DNA of 64,000 nt. Source: Microbacterium sp. Gd 4-13. GTDB taxonomy: Bacteria; Actinomycetota; Actinomycetes; Actinomycetales; Microbacteriaceae. The notes under the pieces are model-generated. The model ran no database searches and was not told where the DNA came from. It was given only the letters and a program-made list of their open reading frames with translations. Where the stretch lies: NCBI RefSeq assembly GCF_003095395.1, contig NZ_QEIJ01000003.1:310001-374000 (forward strand), read 5' to 3'. Every line of letters starts with the position of its first letter. The first letter of the stretch is position 1. The position numbers and the translations under genes are program-made. Positions 43,935 to 53,258 of the stretch are shown in pieces.

Positions 43935-45050
43935 TCAGATGCGCGGGATGATCGCCCGGGCATCCCCCGGCGGCATGCCGGTCGCGGTGAGGAGGTCGAC
44001 CGCGAGCGGCCGGAGCGCCGCGATCAGGTTGTGGTCGCCGAGGCCCGCCCCGGGCATCATCGCGGCGGGGTCGAGCCGGGCGGCGATGCCGACGATCACC
44101 GCCCGGGCGGCGGGCTCCACCGAGATGTCGTCGAGGGAGTCGGCGACGAGCCGCGCGGCGCGACCGAGTTCGGCGAGGAGATCGGCGGCGACCTCCCGGG
44201 GCTGGCCGTCGTCGACGAGATACGAGATGCGGCGGGCGACGACCCGCAGGTTGCGGGTCGCGAGATCCATCGACTGGCGCATGCGTTCGTGTCGCGCAAG
44301 CTCCGAGCGCTCGCGGTGCAGGAAGGGCGAGATGCGGGCGATCGCGAGCCCCGACTCGAGCGATGTGCGCCACTGGTCGACCGCCGCCTGGAGTGCGCGC
44401 GCCTTCTCGAGGCCGCGATCGGCGCGCAACCGGTCGCCCCGTCGCAGCGCCTGCACGAGCGTGGAGATGGCACTGTCCACCCCGGCGAAGAGGGTGGCCG
44501 CGTCGCGCAGCTCCGGCCGACGCCCGCTGCGGGGCACGAGGGCGGTCACGAGCAGCGCCGCGATCCCGCCGACGATGCCGTCGAGTAGCCGCAGGAACGG
44601 CGGCGCTCCCACACCGACGGTGAGAGCGATGAGCGCCTGAATGGCCGCCGCGATGGCGAAGCCGGGCTGCGCCGAGAGAAACCGGGCGACGATCAAGGTC
44701 GTGCCCAGCGCGAGCGCGATCTGCCACCAGCCGCCGCCGGCGACGAGCACGATGACCTCGGCGATGAGGATGCCCACCAGCATCCCGGCGACCGTTTCGA
44801 TGACCCGTCGCGGTCGTGCGTCGCGCACGAGCCCGAGACTCGACACGGTGACGGTCGCGGCGACGAGCGGCAGCGCGTGACCCAGGACGAGGTGGGCGAA
44901 GGTGTAGGCCCCGGTGGCGGCGAGCACGATCTGGATGATCGCGGCTCCCGAGTCGCGCACCCGGAACAGGCGAGGACGAAGGTCGAGTCTCGACCGCCAC
45001 CCCGTCGTGACGACTCCCGTCGTCGGTGCGGGCTCGTTCGCGGAGCTCAC
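43935..45050 (-). CDS. FUSC family membrane protein (aromatic acid exporter-like)
   Basis: The 371-residue protein has six membrane segments in its first 170 residues (IIQIVLAATGAYTFAHLVLGHALPLVAATVTVSSLGL onward) with the FUSC/ArAE repeat, followed by a long helical cytoplasmic domain (residues 175-371). Relatives export aromatic acids or other compounds; the substrate is unknown and the usual second repeat is missing, so it may dimerise. The GTG start overlaps the ygfZ stop by 4 bp (GTGA), placing it last in a minus-strand run with ygfZ and the nitrobindin gene. Confidence 0.85.
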   Translation of the reverse strand: MSSANEPAPTTGVVTTGWRSRLDLRPRLFRVRDSGAAIIQIVLAATGAYTFAHLVLGHALPLVAATVTVSSLGLVRDARPRRVIETVAGMLVGILIAEVIVLVAGGGWWQIALALGTTLIVARFLSAQPGFAIAAAIQALIALTVGVGAPPFLRLLDGIVGGIAALLVTALVPRSGRRPELRDAATLFAGVDSAISTLVQALRRGDRLRADRGLEKARALQAAVDQWRTSLESGLAIARISPFLHRERSELARHERMRQSMDLATRNLRVVARRISYLVDDGQPREVAADLLAELGRAARLVADSLDDISVEPAARAVIVGIAARLDPAAMMPGAGLGDHNLIAALRPLAVDLLTATGMPPGDARAIIPRI

Positions 45051-46153
45051 GACGAAGCGGCGCGCCGCCCCAGCCGAGGAAGACGGGGAACGGATGCCGT
45101 GGCCCCCGCGTCGCGCGGAACGACGACCTCCTGGGCGGCCGAGACCGGACCGTCGCTCGTCTCGACGACGAGGTCGACGTCGGTGGGCGCCGAGCGCTTC
45201 ACGATCGCCAGGGCGATGGGGCCGTCCTCGTAGTGGAGAGCGACGGACGTGATCGCCCCGACCTCGTTCTCCCCCGCCCGAACGATGTCGCCCGGCGCGG
45301 GCAGCACGCTGTCGCTCCCGTCGAGCTGGAGAGCGACGAGACGGCGCGGCGGATGCCCGAGGTTGTGCACCTTGGCGACGGTCTCCTGTCCGCGGTAGCA
45401 GCCCTTCGACAGGTGGACGGCGGTGCGCATCCAGTCGAGCTCGTGCGGGAGGGCGCGTTCGTCGGCGTCGGCGCTCACTCGGGGCCGCCAGGCGGCGACA
45501 CGGAGCGCATCGACGGCGTCACGGCCGGCCAGGGCGATCTCGCCGCGCGCGGCCGAGGCGACGATCTCGTCGAGCTCGGCGAGGGTGACGACGGCCTCGG
45601 TCCAGTCGCGGTCGGCACCGGGGTGCGGCTCGACGGCCGCATAGCCCCAGCCTCCCGGCGAGACGTCGGGCCACGGGTCGCGCCAGCGCACGGGGGTGCC
45701 CGTCGGGCCGACCGCGGCCAGGGCGGCGACGGCCGCTGCGGTGCCGCCCACGATCGCCAGGTCGTCGGAGCGGTCGCGCACCTCGACGCGCAGCCGGAAG
45801 CGCATCTTCGTGAGCCAGGTCGCCAGGGCCGCAGCATCCGAGTCGTCCACGAGCAGCCACGCCGTCTCGCCGTCGTCGACGACGGATGCAGCGTGCTCGA
45901 CCCGGCCCTGCGGGTCGAGGATCAGGGTCTCGGTGCCGACGCCGGGCGCCAGATGGGTCAGCGACTGCGACGACAGCGAGTCGAGCCAGCTCAGCCTGTC
46001 TTCGCCCGAGACCGTGAGCACGCGGCGATCGCCCAGCGGGGCGACGGCACGGCCCGCGACGAGCGCGCGCTGCTCGGCCAGCGGACCGCCCACGTGACGC
46101 AGGCCCCGTTCGTCGGCGACGGCGCCCGCAACGCCGGAGTAGTCGGTGGCCAT
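45047..46153 (-). CDS. ygfZ: YgfZ/GcvT family protein (Fe-S cluster maintenance)
   Basis: The 368-residue folate-binding GcvT-like protein carries the YgfZ signature KGCYRGQE (K-G-C-[YF]-x-G-Q-E) near residue 258 and the N-terminal VLTVSGEDRLSWLDSLSSQSL. YgfZ helps assemble or repair certain iron-sulfur enzymes in a folate-dependent manner. ATG at 46153 overlaps the nitrobindin stop (TGATG); the frame runs 139 codons further back through that gene in another phase. It is co-translated with its neighbours on both sides. Confidence 0.93.
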   Translation of the reverse strand: MATDYSGVAGAVADERGLRHVGGPLAEQRALVAGRAVAPLGDRRVLTVSGEDRLSWLDSLSSQSLTHLAPGVGTETLILDPQGRVEHAASVVDDGETAWLLVDDSDAAALATWLTKMRFRLRVEVRDRSDDLAIVGGTAAAVAALAAVGPTGTPVRWRDPWPDVSPGGWGYAAVEPHPGADRDWTEAVVTLAELDEIVASAARGEIALAGRDAVDALRVAAWRPRVSADADERALPHELDWMRTAVHLSKGCYRGQETVAKVHNLGHPPRRLVALQLDGSDSVLPAPGDIVRAGENEVGAITSVALHYEDGPIALAIVKRSAPTDVDLVVETSDGPVSAAQEVVVPRDAGATASVPRLPRLGRRAASS

Positions 46154-46752
46154 CAGTCGACCCGCGCCAGACGCGCTGAGGCGTGCGAGCGCAGCTCCTG
46201 GCCGAAGGCCGCGATGTCCCACGCCCAGAGCAGATGGGCATCGACGAGCCCGTACATGCGGGTGGCGGCGACGTAGTCCTTCGCACCGGCCGCACGCACC
46301 ACGGCGTCGGTCGAGAGATCGATGCGGGGTCCGCGCACCTGACCGAGGTACAGCTCGTGCACCCCGTCGGCGTGCACGAGCGAGACCTCGATGTCGAACC
46401 CGCCCTCGGCGTTGCGGAGCGCTTCGACGTCGTCGACGGTGCGGGCCGTGGCGGGTTCGCGTGCCGGAAGGAGACCCGGCCCCGCGTCGGCGTCGGTGGC
46501 GGGACGGCTCAGACGCCAGTAGCCCATCTCGGACACGAGCGGTGTGGTCGCGTCGCCGGACTGCAGCCACGCACTGGCCGAGTAGTTCAAGTACGAACCG
46601 CCGTCATGGCTGAAGCTCACCCGGTGGGCGAACTCGCCGGCATAGGTGTGCCCGGATGCTTCGTAGTCGAGCACGCCCGTCCCCTCCCAGACGCCGACCA
46701 GCCAGGAGAGCGGCGCGAGGTCTGCGGGGAGGTCGGTGGGAAGGTCGAACAC
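46153..46752 (-). CDS. nitrobindin-like heme beta-barrel protein
   Basis: The 199-residue FABP-like barrel begins DLAPLSWLVGVWEGTGVLDYEA, with the GxWxGxG motif of nitrobindins, continues YLNYSASAWLQSG and EMGYWRLSRP, and ends YVAATRMYGLVDAHLLWAWDIAAFGQELRSHASARLARV, where the conserved near-C-terminal His is the expected heme iron ligand. Nitrobindins hold ferric heme and isomerise peroxynitrite to nitrate. The pairing with ygfZ is common in actinobacteria and suggests shared protection of Fe-S or heme proteins against nitrosative stress. Confidence 0.9.
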   Translation of the reverse strand: MFDLPTDLPADLAPLSWLVGVWEGTGVLDYEASGHTYAGEFAHRVSFSHDGGSYLNYSASAWLQSGDATTPLVSEMGYWRLSRPATDADAGPGLLPAREPATARTVDDVEALRNAEGGFDIEVSLVHADGVHELYLGQVRGPRIDLSTDAVVRAAGAKDYVAATRMYGLVDAHLLWAWDIAAFGQELRSHASARLARVD

Positions 46753-46758
46753 GTTCTA

Positions 46759-46872
46759 TCAGCGCTGACCGCGGTACAGGTTCTTCACGACGACCACCGA
46801 GACGAAAGCGATGGCGAGCGAGGCCAAGCCCAGCAGGCCCACGAAGAACAGTTCGAGCGCGAGGAGGTCCAT
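46759..46872 (-). CDS. 37-residue membrane micro-protein
   Basis: The short frame ATG 46872 to TGA 46759 encodes MDLLALELFFVGLLGLASL, then AIAFVSVVVVKNLYRGQR: one continuous membrane helix with a basic C-terminus, which predicts an N-out orientation or a bitopic small protein. It starts 9 bp after the stop of the gene before it (46882) and ends 6 bp before the nitrobindin start, so it fits tightly into the operon. Codon use matches the neighbours. Function is unknown; small size means it is usually missed. Confidence 0.65.
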   Translation of the reverse strand: MDLLALELFFVGLLGLASLAIAFVSVVVVKNLYRGQR

Positions 46873-46881
46873 GCGTGCAGT

Positions 46882-47172
46882 CTATCCGGGAACGATCGCG
46901 GCGAGCCCGAAGCCCGCGCTGATGACGCCCAGCACGACGAGTGCCCCGAGCACGCTCGCGGCGACCCGCTCGACGAACTGCTGCGAACGGCCGTACGACA
47001 GCTGGATGGTGAAAGCCAGCACGAGGCTTGCGGCGAGTCCGACGGTGAGCCAGGCGGCTCGATCATCGGCGGGCACGAAGATTCCGATCGCGATCCCGGC
47101 GAGGGCGGCGGCCACCCAGACGGCGATCACCCCGCCGACCGTGCGGCGAGGTGCGAGTTCAGGACCGGGCAT
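46882..47172 (-). CDS. three-helix membrane protein
   Basis: The 96-residue protein contains three hydrophobic segments: VGGVIAVWVAAALAGIAIGIFV, AAWLTVGLAASLVLAFTIQLSYG and VAASVLGALVVLGVISAGFGLAAIV. No known family was recognised. ATG 47172 (MPGPELAPRRTVGG) is favoured over the 15-codon longer form because the extra residues are Arg-rich and unlike a membrane protein start. It heads the minus-strand run that continues through the micro-protein, nitrobindin, ygfZ and FUSC genes and is divergent from glnR. Confidence 0.7.
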   Translation of the reverse strand: MPGPELAPRRTVGGVIAVWVAAALAGIAIGIFVPADDRAAWLTVGLAASLVLAFTIQLSYGRSQQFVERVAASVLGALVVLGVISAGFGLAAIVPG

Positions 47173-47278
47173 TTCGACATTCTCGCCTACGCGGCGCCCG
47201 CGCGCACCCGCGAACACCGGTTCGCCCGAGTCGCCCTAGGATGGGCACGTCGCGGGGAACGCGACGCGGAGGTCCCTG

Positions 47279-47977
47279 TTGGCACAGCTTCTCGTTCTGA
47301 GTTCCGCCCCTGGCGGCAGCTCCGTGCTGCCCGCGCTCGAACTCCTCAGTCATCGCGTTCGGCAGATCCCTGCCGAACCGGCGCAATTGGTGAACGCCCC
47401 CAGCGCCGATGTGGTGTTCATCGACGCCCGCGCCGACCTCGTCGGCGCGAAGTCGCTCTGCAAGATCCTGAACACCACGGGGCTCGACGCCCCGCTCGTG
47501 CTGGTCGTCACCGAAGGCGGACTCACCGCGGTCTCGACCGACTGGGGCGTCGACGACGTCATCCTGATGACGGCCGGACCCGCCGAGGTCGACGCGCGCA
47601 TCCGGCTCGCCGTCGGTCGGATGGCGAAGGAGCAGGTCTCCAGCCGCATCCAGACCTCCGGCATCACGATCGACGAGTCGTCGTACTCGGCGAAGGTGCA
47701 CGGCAAGCCGCTCGACCTCACCTACAAGGAGTTCCAGCTGCTGCACTTCTTCGCCACGCACCCCTCCCGGGTGTTCACGCGCGAGCAGCTGCTGAGCGAA
47801 GTCTGGGGCTACGACTACTTCGGCGGCACCCGCACGGTCGACGTGCACGTGCGACGCCTGCGCGCGAAGCTCGGCGATCTCGAGCAGCTCATCGGCACGG
47901 TGCGCAACGTCGGCTACCGGTTCAACGTGTACGAAGACGACGTTCCTCCCGGCGCCGCAGCACCGGGAGCCTCGTAG
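47279..47977 (+). CDS. glnR: GlnR-type atypical response regulator (nitrogen control)
   Basis: The 232-residue protein matches actinobacterial GlnR across its length: [73 protein letters not shown], then the winged helix [54 protein letters not shown] and [12 protein letters not shown]. GlnR is an orphan regulator of nitrogen genes whose receiver lacks the full phosphorylation pocket. Start TTG 47279 has CGGAGG six bases upstream. It lies just before ppk1 with no partner kinase nearby. Confidence 0.88.
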   Translation: MAQLLVLSSAPGGSSVLPALELLSHRVRQIPAEPAQLVNAPSADVVFIDARADLVGAKSLCKILNTTGLDAPLVLVVTEGGLTAVSTDWGVDDVILMTAGPAEVDARIRLAVGRMAKEQVSSRIQTSGITIDESSYSAKVHGKPLDLTYKEFQLLHFFATHPSRVFTREQLLSEVWGYDYFGGTRTVDVHVRRLRAKLGDLEQLIGTVRNVGYRFNVYEDDVPPGAAAPGAS

Positions 47978-47999
47978 GCGCTCGAAAAGCCGTCGGCCC

Positions 48000-48032
48000 G
48001 TTCACGCGGGTGTCACCTCGCCCTGCCATGAT
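48000..48032 (+). promoter_or_regulatory. PHO-box-like repeat and -10 of ppk1
   Basis: GTTCACG at 48000 and TGTCACC at 48011 are 11 bp apart, as in a PHO box. CATGAT at 48027-48032 lies six bases before the ppk1 ATG, indicating a leaderless message with the box over the -35 region. Confidence 0.5.
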
Positions 48033-48038
48033 GAGGGA

Positions 48039-50204
48039 ATGATCCAGGACGACGCGCTCGATTCAGGTCTCGGCGACGCGGATGACGACGACTTCGACGA
48101 AGCGGTCGAGGCGGCCGACGCCCAGCTTCCCGAGAATCGCTACCTCGACCGCGAGCTGAGCTGGCTGGCCTTCAATCAGCGCGTTCTCGAGCTGGCCGAA
48201 GACCCGACGCTCCCCACCCTGGAACGGGCGAACTTCCTGGCGATCTTCGCCAGCAACCTCGACGAGTTCTTCATGGTGCGCGTCGCGGGTCTCGCACGCC
48301 GCATCCTCACCGGTCTCGCCGTGCCGACGAACGTCGGACGCGCGCCGCAGGAGGTGCTCGCCGACATCTCGGCCGACGCGCACGCGCTGCAGTTGCGCCA
48401 TGCCGCGGCATGGAACGACCTGGTGCGCCCGGCGCTGTCCGACTCGGGCATCGACGTCGTCACCTGGGACTCGCTCGAGGACGGCGACCGCGAGACGCTC
48501 ACCGAGTACTTCCAGACGCAGGTCTTCCCCGTGCTCATGCCGCTCGCCGTCGATCCCGCGCACCCGTTCCCCTACATCTCGGGCCTGTCGCTGAACCTCG
48601 CCATCCGGGTGCGCAACGCCCGCACCGGTCGTCAGGAGTTCGCGCGCTTGAAGGTGCCGCCGATGCTCCCCCGCTTCGTCAAGGTCGCGGCGAGCGACCG
48701 GGTGCGCTACCTGCCGCTCGAAGAGCTCATCTCCAACCACCTGGGGCACCTGTTCCCCGGCATGGAGGTGCTCGACCACCACGCCTTCCGGCTCACCCGC
48801 AACGAAGACATGACGATCGAGGAGGATGAGACAGAGAACCTCATCCAGGCCCTCGAAGCCGAGCTGCTGCGGCGCCGGTTCGGGCCGCCGATCCGCCTCG
48901 AGATCACCGACGATATGGACGATCTCACCCTCGATCTGCTCATCACCGAGCTCGATATCACCGAGCAGGAGGTCTACCGCCTCCCCGGCCCGCTCGACCT
49001 GCGCGGCCTGTTCGACCTGTCGAAGATCGACCGGCCCGATCTGCACTACCCGCCCCACGTGCCCAAGACCGCCGCGGCCTTCCAGCCGGGCGAGCAGAAC
49101 GGCCGCGCCGACCTGTTCTCCGCGATCCGATCGGCCGACGTGCTGGTGCACCACCCGTACGAGTCGTTCGCAACGAGCGTGCAGGCCTTCCTCGAGCAGG
49201 CCGCACGCGACCCTCACGTGCTCGCCATCAAGCAGACGCTGTACCGCACGTCGGGAGACAGCCCGATCGTGCAGGCGCTCATCGACGCCGCCGAGGCCGG
49301 CAAGCAGGTGCTCGCCCTCGTCGAGGTGAAGGCGCGTTTCGACGAGGCGAACAACATCGTCTGGGCCCGCAAGCTCGAAAAGGCCGGCGTCCACGTGGTC
49401 TACGGCCTCGTGGGACTCAAGACCCACTGCAAGCTCGCCCTCGTCATCCGCGAGGAAGAGGGCGTGCTGCGCCACTACAGCCACGTCGGCACGGGCAACT
49501 ACAACCCCAAGACCAGCCGCATCTACGAGGACTTCGGCCTCTTCACCGTCGACGACCAGGTCGGCCGCGACCTCACGCGCCTGTTCAACGAGCTGAGCGG
49601 CTACGCGATCGAGAAGAAGTTCAAGCGCCTGCTGGTGGCCCCCCTCCACCTGCGCAAGGGGCTCGTACGCCTCATCGAGCGCGAGCGCGACAACGCCCAG
49701 GCGGGCAAGCCCGCGCGCGTGCGGATCAAGGTCAACTCGATGGTCGACGAGCAGATCATCGACGCGCTGTACCGCGCGAGCCAGGCCGGCGTGAAGGTCG
49801 AGGTGTGGGTGCGGGGCATCTGCTCGCTCAAGCCGGGCGTGCCCGGACTCAGTGAGAACATCACGGTGCGCAGCATCCTGGGGCGCTACCTCGAGCACTC
49901 GCGCATCTTCGCCTTCGAGAACGACGGCGATCCGCAGGTGTACATCGGCAGCGCCGACATGATGCACCGCAACCTCGACCGCCGCGTCGAGGCGCTCGTG
50001 CGCGTCATCGATCCCGCGCAGTTGCTCGAATTGAGCGCCCTCTTCGACCTCGCCATGAGCGACGGCACCAGCTCGTGGCACCTTCGGGCCGACGGCGAGT
50101 GGATCCGTCGGAGCGTGGACGCCGACGGCCGACCCCTCGTGGACATGCAGGACAAGACGATGGTGAACGTGCAGCGTCGGCGCCGGGCCCGGGCGGTTCG
50201 ATGA
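48039..50204 (+). CDS. ppk1: polyphosphate kinase 1
   Basis: The 721-residue enzyme reversibly makes polyphosphate from ATP. Domains in order are N ([48 protein letters not shown]), H, C1 ([41 protein letters not shown]) and C2. The autophosphorylated His is in [24 protein letters not shown], with [12 protein letters not shown] near the end. A PHO-box-like repeat and a -10 box at leaderless spacing precede it, consistent with induction by phosphate starvation as known for Streptomyces ppk. It overlaps the following Nudix gene by four bases. Confidence 0.97.
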   Translation: MIQDDALDSGLGDADDDDFDEAVEAADAQLPENRYLDRELSWLAFNQRVLELAEDPTLPTLERANFLAIFASNLDEFFMVRVAGLARRILTGLAVPTNVGRAPQEVLADISADAHALQLRHAAAWNDLVRPALSDSGIDVVTWDSLEDGDRETLTEYFQTQVFPVLMPLAVDPAHPFPYISGLSLNLAIRVRNARTGRQEFARLKVPPMLPRFVKVAASDRVRYLPLEELISNHLGHLFPGMEVLDHHAFRLTRNEDMTIEEDETENLIQALEAELLRRRFGPPIRLEITDDMDDLTLDLLITELDITEQEVYRLPGPLDLRGLFDLSKIDRPDLHYPPHVPKTAAAFQPGEQNGRADLFSAIRSADVLVHHPYESFATSVQAFLEQAARDPHVLAIKQTLYRTSGDSPIVQALIDAAEAGKQVLALVEVKARFDEANNIVWARKLEKAGVHVVYGLVGLKTHCKLALVIREEEGVLRHYSHVGTGNYNPKTSRIYEDFGLFTVDDQVGRDLTRLFNELSGYAIEKKFKRLLVAPLHLRKGLVRLIERERDNAQAGKPARVRIKVNSMVDEQIIDALYRASQAGVKVEVWVRGICSLKPGVPGLSENITVRSILGRYLEHSRIFAFENDGDPQVYIGSADMMHRNLDRRVEALVRVIDPAQLLELSALFDLAMSDGTSSWHLRADGEWIRRSVDADGRPLVDMQDKTMVNVQRRRRARAVR

Positions 50205-51139
50205 CCGAGACCGCTGTCTATGCCGCCGGCGGTGTGGTGTGGCGAGTGGTCGACGGAAAGCTGCGCGTGCTGCTGATCACGCGCACGCGGTACCGCGACC
50301 TGACGCTGCCCAAGGGCAAGCTCGAGCCGGGCGAGACGCTCGCCGAGGCCGCCGTGCGCGAGATCCGCGAAGAGACGGGCCTGCGCGTCGCTCTCGGAGC
50401 GCCCGTGGGGGTCTCGCGCTACGCGATGCCCAACGGCCGCACGAAGATCGTGCACTACTGGGCGACCGAGGCGACGGATGCGGCGGTGCGCTCGACATCG
50501 TTCGTTCCCAACAAAGAGGTCTCCGCCGTCGAGTGGATGAGCGTCAAGAAGGCCCGCGCACGGCTGAGCTACCCCGTCGACATCGAGATCCTCGACGCGT
50601 TCACCGCGCTCGTCGACGGTGGCGTGCTGCGCACGTTCCCCCTCGTCGTGCTGCGCCACGCCAAGGCGAAGGCGAGGGAGGACTGGGACGGCGACGACGC
50701 GGCACGTCCGCTGAACACCCGCGGTCGGCGCCAGTCCAACGCGATCGTCGGACCGCTCCTGGCGTTCGGGGTGCGGCGCATCGTCTCCAGCCCCGCCGAA
50801 CGATGCATCCGCACGGTCATGCCGCTCTCGGCCGCTCTGGGACGCCGCGTCGACCGCTCCGACCTCATCAGCGAGCAGGCGTGGTCGGACGGCGTGTCAG
50901 ACCCCCGCACCGTCGTCGTCGAGCGAGTTCGCGCGCGCAAGCCCGTCGTGCTGTGCAGCCACGGACCGGTGCTCCCCGACATCCTGTCGGAGCTGGCGGC
51001 GGCCACGGGCACCCGCCCCGGCGCCTATCTCGGCAGCGCATCCACGCTGGACACCGCGGCCTTCTCGGTGGCGCATCTGTCGGTCGACAACCCCGGCGCG
51101 GGCATCGTCTCGATCGAGACGCACGACCCGAGGCTCTAG
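50201..51139 (+). CDS. Nudix hydrolase - histidine phosphatase fusion (MutT1-like)
   Basis: The 312-residue protein joins an N-terminal Nudix domain (Nudix box [23 protein letters not shown]) to a C-terminal SixA-like histidine phosphatase ([42 protein letters not shown]), the architecture of mycobacterial MutT1. That protein hydrolyses 8-oxo-dGTP and diadenosine polyphosphates. The start ATG overlaps the ppk1 stop (ATGA), so it is co-translated with polyphosphate kinase, suggesting a link to nucleotide or diphospho-inositol-type phosphate metabolism under stress. The longer frame from 50075 lies inside ppk1. Confidence 0.92.
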   Translation: MTETAVYAAGGVVWRVVDGKLRVLLITRTRYRDLTLPKGKLEPGETLAEAAVREIREETGLRVALGAPVGVSRYAMPNGRTKIVHYWATEATDAAVRSTSFVPNKEVSAVEWMSVKKARARLSYPVDIEILDAFTALVDGGVLRTFPLVVLRHAKAKAREDWDGDDAARPLNTRGRRQSNAIVGPLLAFGVRRIVSSPAERCIRTVMPLSAALGRRVDRSDLISEQAWSDGVSDPRTVVVERVRARKPVVLCSHGPVLPDILSELAAATGTRPGAYLGSASTLDTAAFSVAHLSVDNPGAGIVSIETHDPRL

Positions 51140-51141
51140 CG

Positions 51142-51675
51142 ATGACGGGTGCCCCCACGTCGCTCCGCCTCGCGTGGGGCCGCGTGCCGGCCGGCCTCGC
51201 GCGGCGCACGGCGGCCTGGGAGCTGATCCGCGACCTCGTGCCCGGGGCCGCGCTGTCGAACCGATGCGCGCGCTGCGGCGGCGACCACGGGCCGGTGCGC
51301 ATCGCCGGCGCGGAGTTCGAAGCATCCGTCACCTACGCCGGCGACCATGCGGTCGTCGCCGTCGTCTCGCGCGCGGAGGCCGCGGCCGTCGGCATCGACG
51401 CCGAGCTCGTCGACGATCCGCGCCGCGACGCGGTCGGCCTCGCGGGCGTGCTCGGCGAGCGGCCCGCCGACGTTCGCGCGTGGACGCGCGTCGAGGCGAC
51501 CCTCAAGGCCGATGGACGGGGGCTCCGCCTCGACCCCGCTCTGGTCGACGTGGTCGGTACGGCCGCGTCGTGGACCGCCCGCGTGCCCGGCCGGGCGTTC
51601 GCGCTCTCCGGCGTCGACCTCGACGGGCCGACCGGGATCGTGCTCTCCGCCGCTTTCGCGACGACGTCGGGCTGA
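51142..51675 (+). CDS. probable 4'-phosphopantetheinyl transferase-like protein
   Basis: A 177-residue protein with features of a short Sfp-type transferase: NRCARCGGDHGPVRI, VTYAGDHAVVAVVSRAEAAAVGIDAELVD (the magnesium G-I/V-D-x-E motif) and WTRVEATLKADGRGLRL (the W-x-x-K-E-A-x-x-K-A motif with Val replacing the first Lys). Such enzymes attach phosphopantetheine to carrier proteins. The only carrier domain in the window is in the Pls-type synthetase 4 kb away. It begins 2 bp after the Nudix gene. The altered KEA motif lowers certainty. Confidence 0.65.
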   Translation: MTGAPTSLRLAWGRVPAGLARRTAAWELIRDLVPGAALSNRCARCGGDHGPVRIAGAEFEASVTYAGDHAVVAVVSRAEAAAVGIDAELVDDPRRDAVGLAGVLGERPADVRAWTRVEATLKADGRGLRLDPALVDVVGTAASWTARVPGRAFALSGVDLDGPTGIVLSAAFATTSG

Positions 51676-51709
51676 CGGCCGGGACACGCGTCCCGACCGT
51701 CAGCGGTGG

Positions 51710-53131
51710 TCAGGCGCGGGTTCTCGAGCGCTGCCACCATCCGACGACGACGTCGATCACGACGAACGCCGCCAGCGTGTAGCCGACGAACGGCAACCAG
51801 AGCCCGACGGCGACCGCGCCGACGATCACGGCGACGAGGCCCCACCACGGTGCGCCCCGCAGCGCGCCGCGACGCGGGGGCGTGCCGACGAGAGCACCCG
51901 TGCGCGTGGGGCGCCGCTTCCACCACATCGCGTAGCCGAGCACGACCATCGCGGCGATCCCCGAGGCGATGACGAACATCACGATCTGGTTGACGAGGCC
52001 GAACATCGAGCCCATGTGGATGTCGATGCCCCAGCGCGCGAGCTTGGCGGGGAGCGAGAACTGCGCGAAGTCGACGCGGTCGACCACCTCGAGGGTGGAG
52101 CCGTCGACCGCGACGGCGTCGACCTCCGTGGGGAAGCTGCGCTGGATCTCCTTGACCACCCAGGCCGTGCCGGGCTCGGCGGGAGGTGTGATCTCCACGC
52201 GGCCGGTGTTGACGTTCACGCCCTGCGCGACGGCGAGGACGGCGTCGAACGTCGCGGGGTCGGCGCCACCGGTCGAGGCGCTCCCCCCGCCGTGGTGGTC
52301 GGCGTGCTCTCCGCCGCCGGCGTCCGCCTCACCCGAGAGGCTCGTACTCACCGAGGGGGTGCCCCAGTCGAGCGCCGCCCGGAGGTCGGTGACGTTCGCG
52401 CCGGCGTAAGCCGACCACGTGATGCCCGTGGCGGAGAGGAAGAGCGCGCCCACCAGCACCCAGATGCCGACGGAGGTGTGCCACGAGAGCACCCGACGGT
52501 ATCCGCGGTACGCGCGATTGGGGCGCACGAAGTCTTTCTTGGTCTTCGAGCGGCGGACGCGGATGATCCACAGAGCGAGACCCGCGAGGGCGACGACGCC
52601 GAGCCAGGATGCCGCGAGCTCGCTGTAGTAGCGACCGGGTTCGCCGAGATTGAGGTTGCGGTGCAACTGATCGACCCAGGTGCGCAAGGGCAGTGCCCCG
52701 CTGGTGCCGTAGACGACGAGGTCGCCACGGATCTGCCCCGTGCCGGGGTCGATGAAGACCGCGCGCGACTCGCTCTCGCCGAGTCCGTCCTGCGCGAACA
52801 GGATGCGGGTGGTGTCGCCGGGTTCGGGGGCCGGCCGCACCGCCGAGAGCGCGGCGGCGTCGCCGATATACGCCTCGGCGATCTCGATCTGGTCGCCGAG
52901 GGTCAGCGAGGTGCCGGTGACCGGGGCGCGCAGCTCATGGTCGTAGACGACCTGCTCGACCTGCGGGGTCAGGGCGTAGAGGGCGCCGCTCACGGCGGCC
53001 ACGAAGATGAACGGGCCGACGAGAATGCCGGCGTAGAAGTGCAGGCGGAGCAGCAGCTGGCCGAACCAGCCTCTCTGCTTCTTCGCCTCGGGAAGCGCCC
53101 CGCCGTCGGGGCGCGCGAGTGTCGTGGTCAT
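51710..53131 (-). CDS. PepSY-associated membrane protein with His-rich loop
   Basis: The 473-residue protein has four PepSY-TM type membrane helices (LRLHFYAGILVGPFIFVAAVSGALYAL with a conserved His; SWLGVVALAGLALWIIRV; VLSWHTSVGIWVLVGALFLSATG; QIVMFVIASGIAAMVVLGYAMWW) and two more hydrophobic segments at the end. PepSY-like domains lie outside the membrane. A loop near residues 265-280 reads GGGEHADHHGGG, a plausible metal-binding stretch. Relatives are often linked to iron or copper handling and ferric reductase-like roles. The start at 53131 fits the conserved N-terminus. It converges with the transferase gene. Confidence 0.83.
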   Translation of the reverse strand: MTTTLARPDGGALPEAKKQRGWFGQLLLRLHFYAGILVGPFIFVAAVSGALYALTPQVEQVVYDHELRAPVTGTSLTLGDQIEIAEAYIGDAAALSAVRPAPEPGDTTRILFAQDGLGESESRAVFIDPGTGQIRGDLVVYGTSGALPLRTWVDQLHRNLNLGEPGRYYSELAASWLGVVALAGLALWIIRVRRSKTKKDFVRPNRAYRGYRRVLSWHTSVGIWVLVGALFLSATGITWSAYAGANVTDLRAALDWGTPSVSTSLSGEADAGGGEHADHHGGGSASTGGADPATFDAVLAVAQGVNVNTGRVEITPPAEPGTAWVVKEIQRSFPTEVDAVAVDGSTLEVVDRVDFAQFSLPAKLARWGIDIHMGSMFGLVNQIVMFVIASGIAAMVVLGYAMWWKRRPTRTGALVGTPPRRGALRGAPWWGLVAVIVGAVAVGLWLPFVGYTLAAFVVIDVVVGWWQRSRTRA

Positions 53132-53258
53132 GGGGAGGTCTCTCGTTTCGGGGTCGTCGACGACGGCGCCGCGCACACCCGTGAGGGAGCACGCGGAGCG
53201 GACGCGTCGATCGCAGAAGAAGGGGTCGTCGAAGGGTCGGTGCGCGGCGCTGCCGTGC

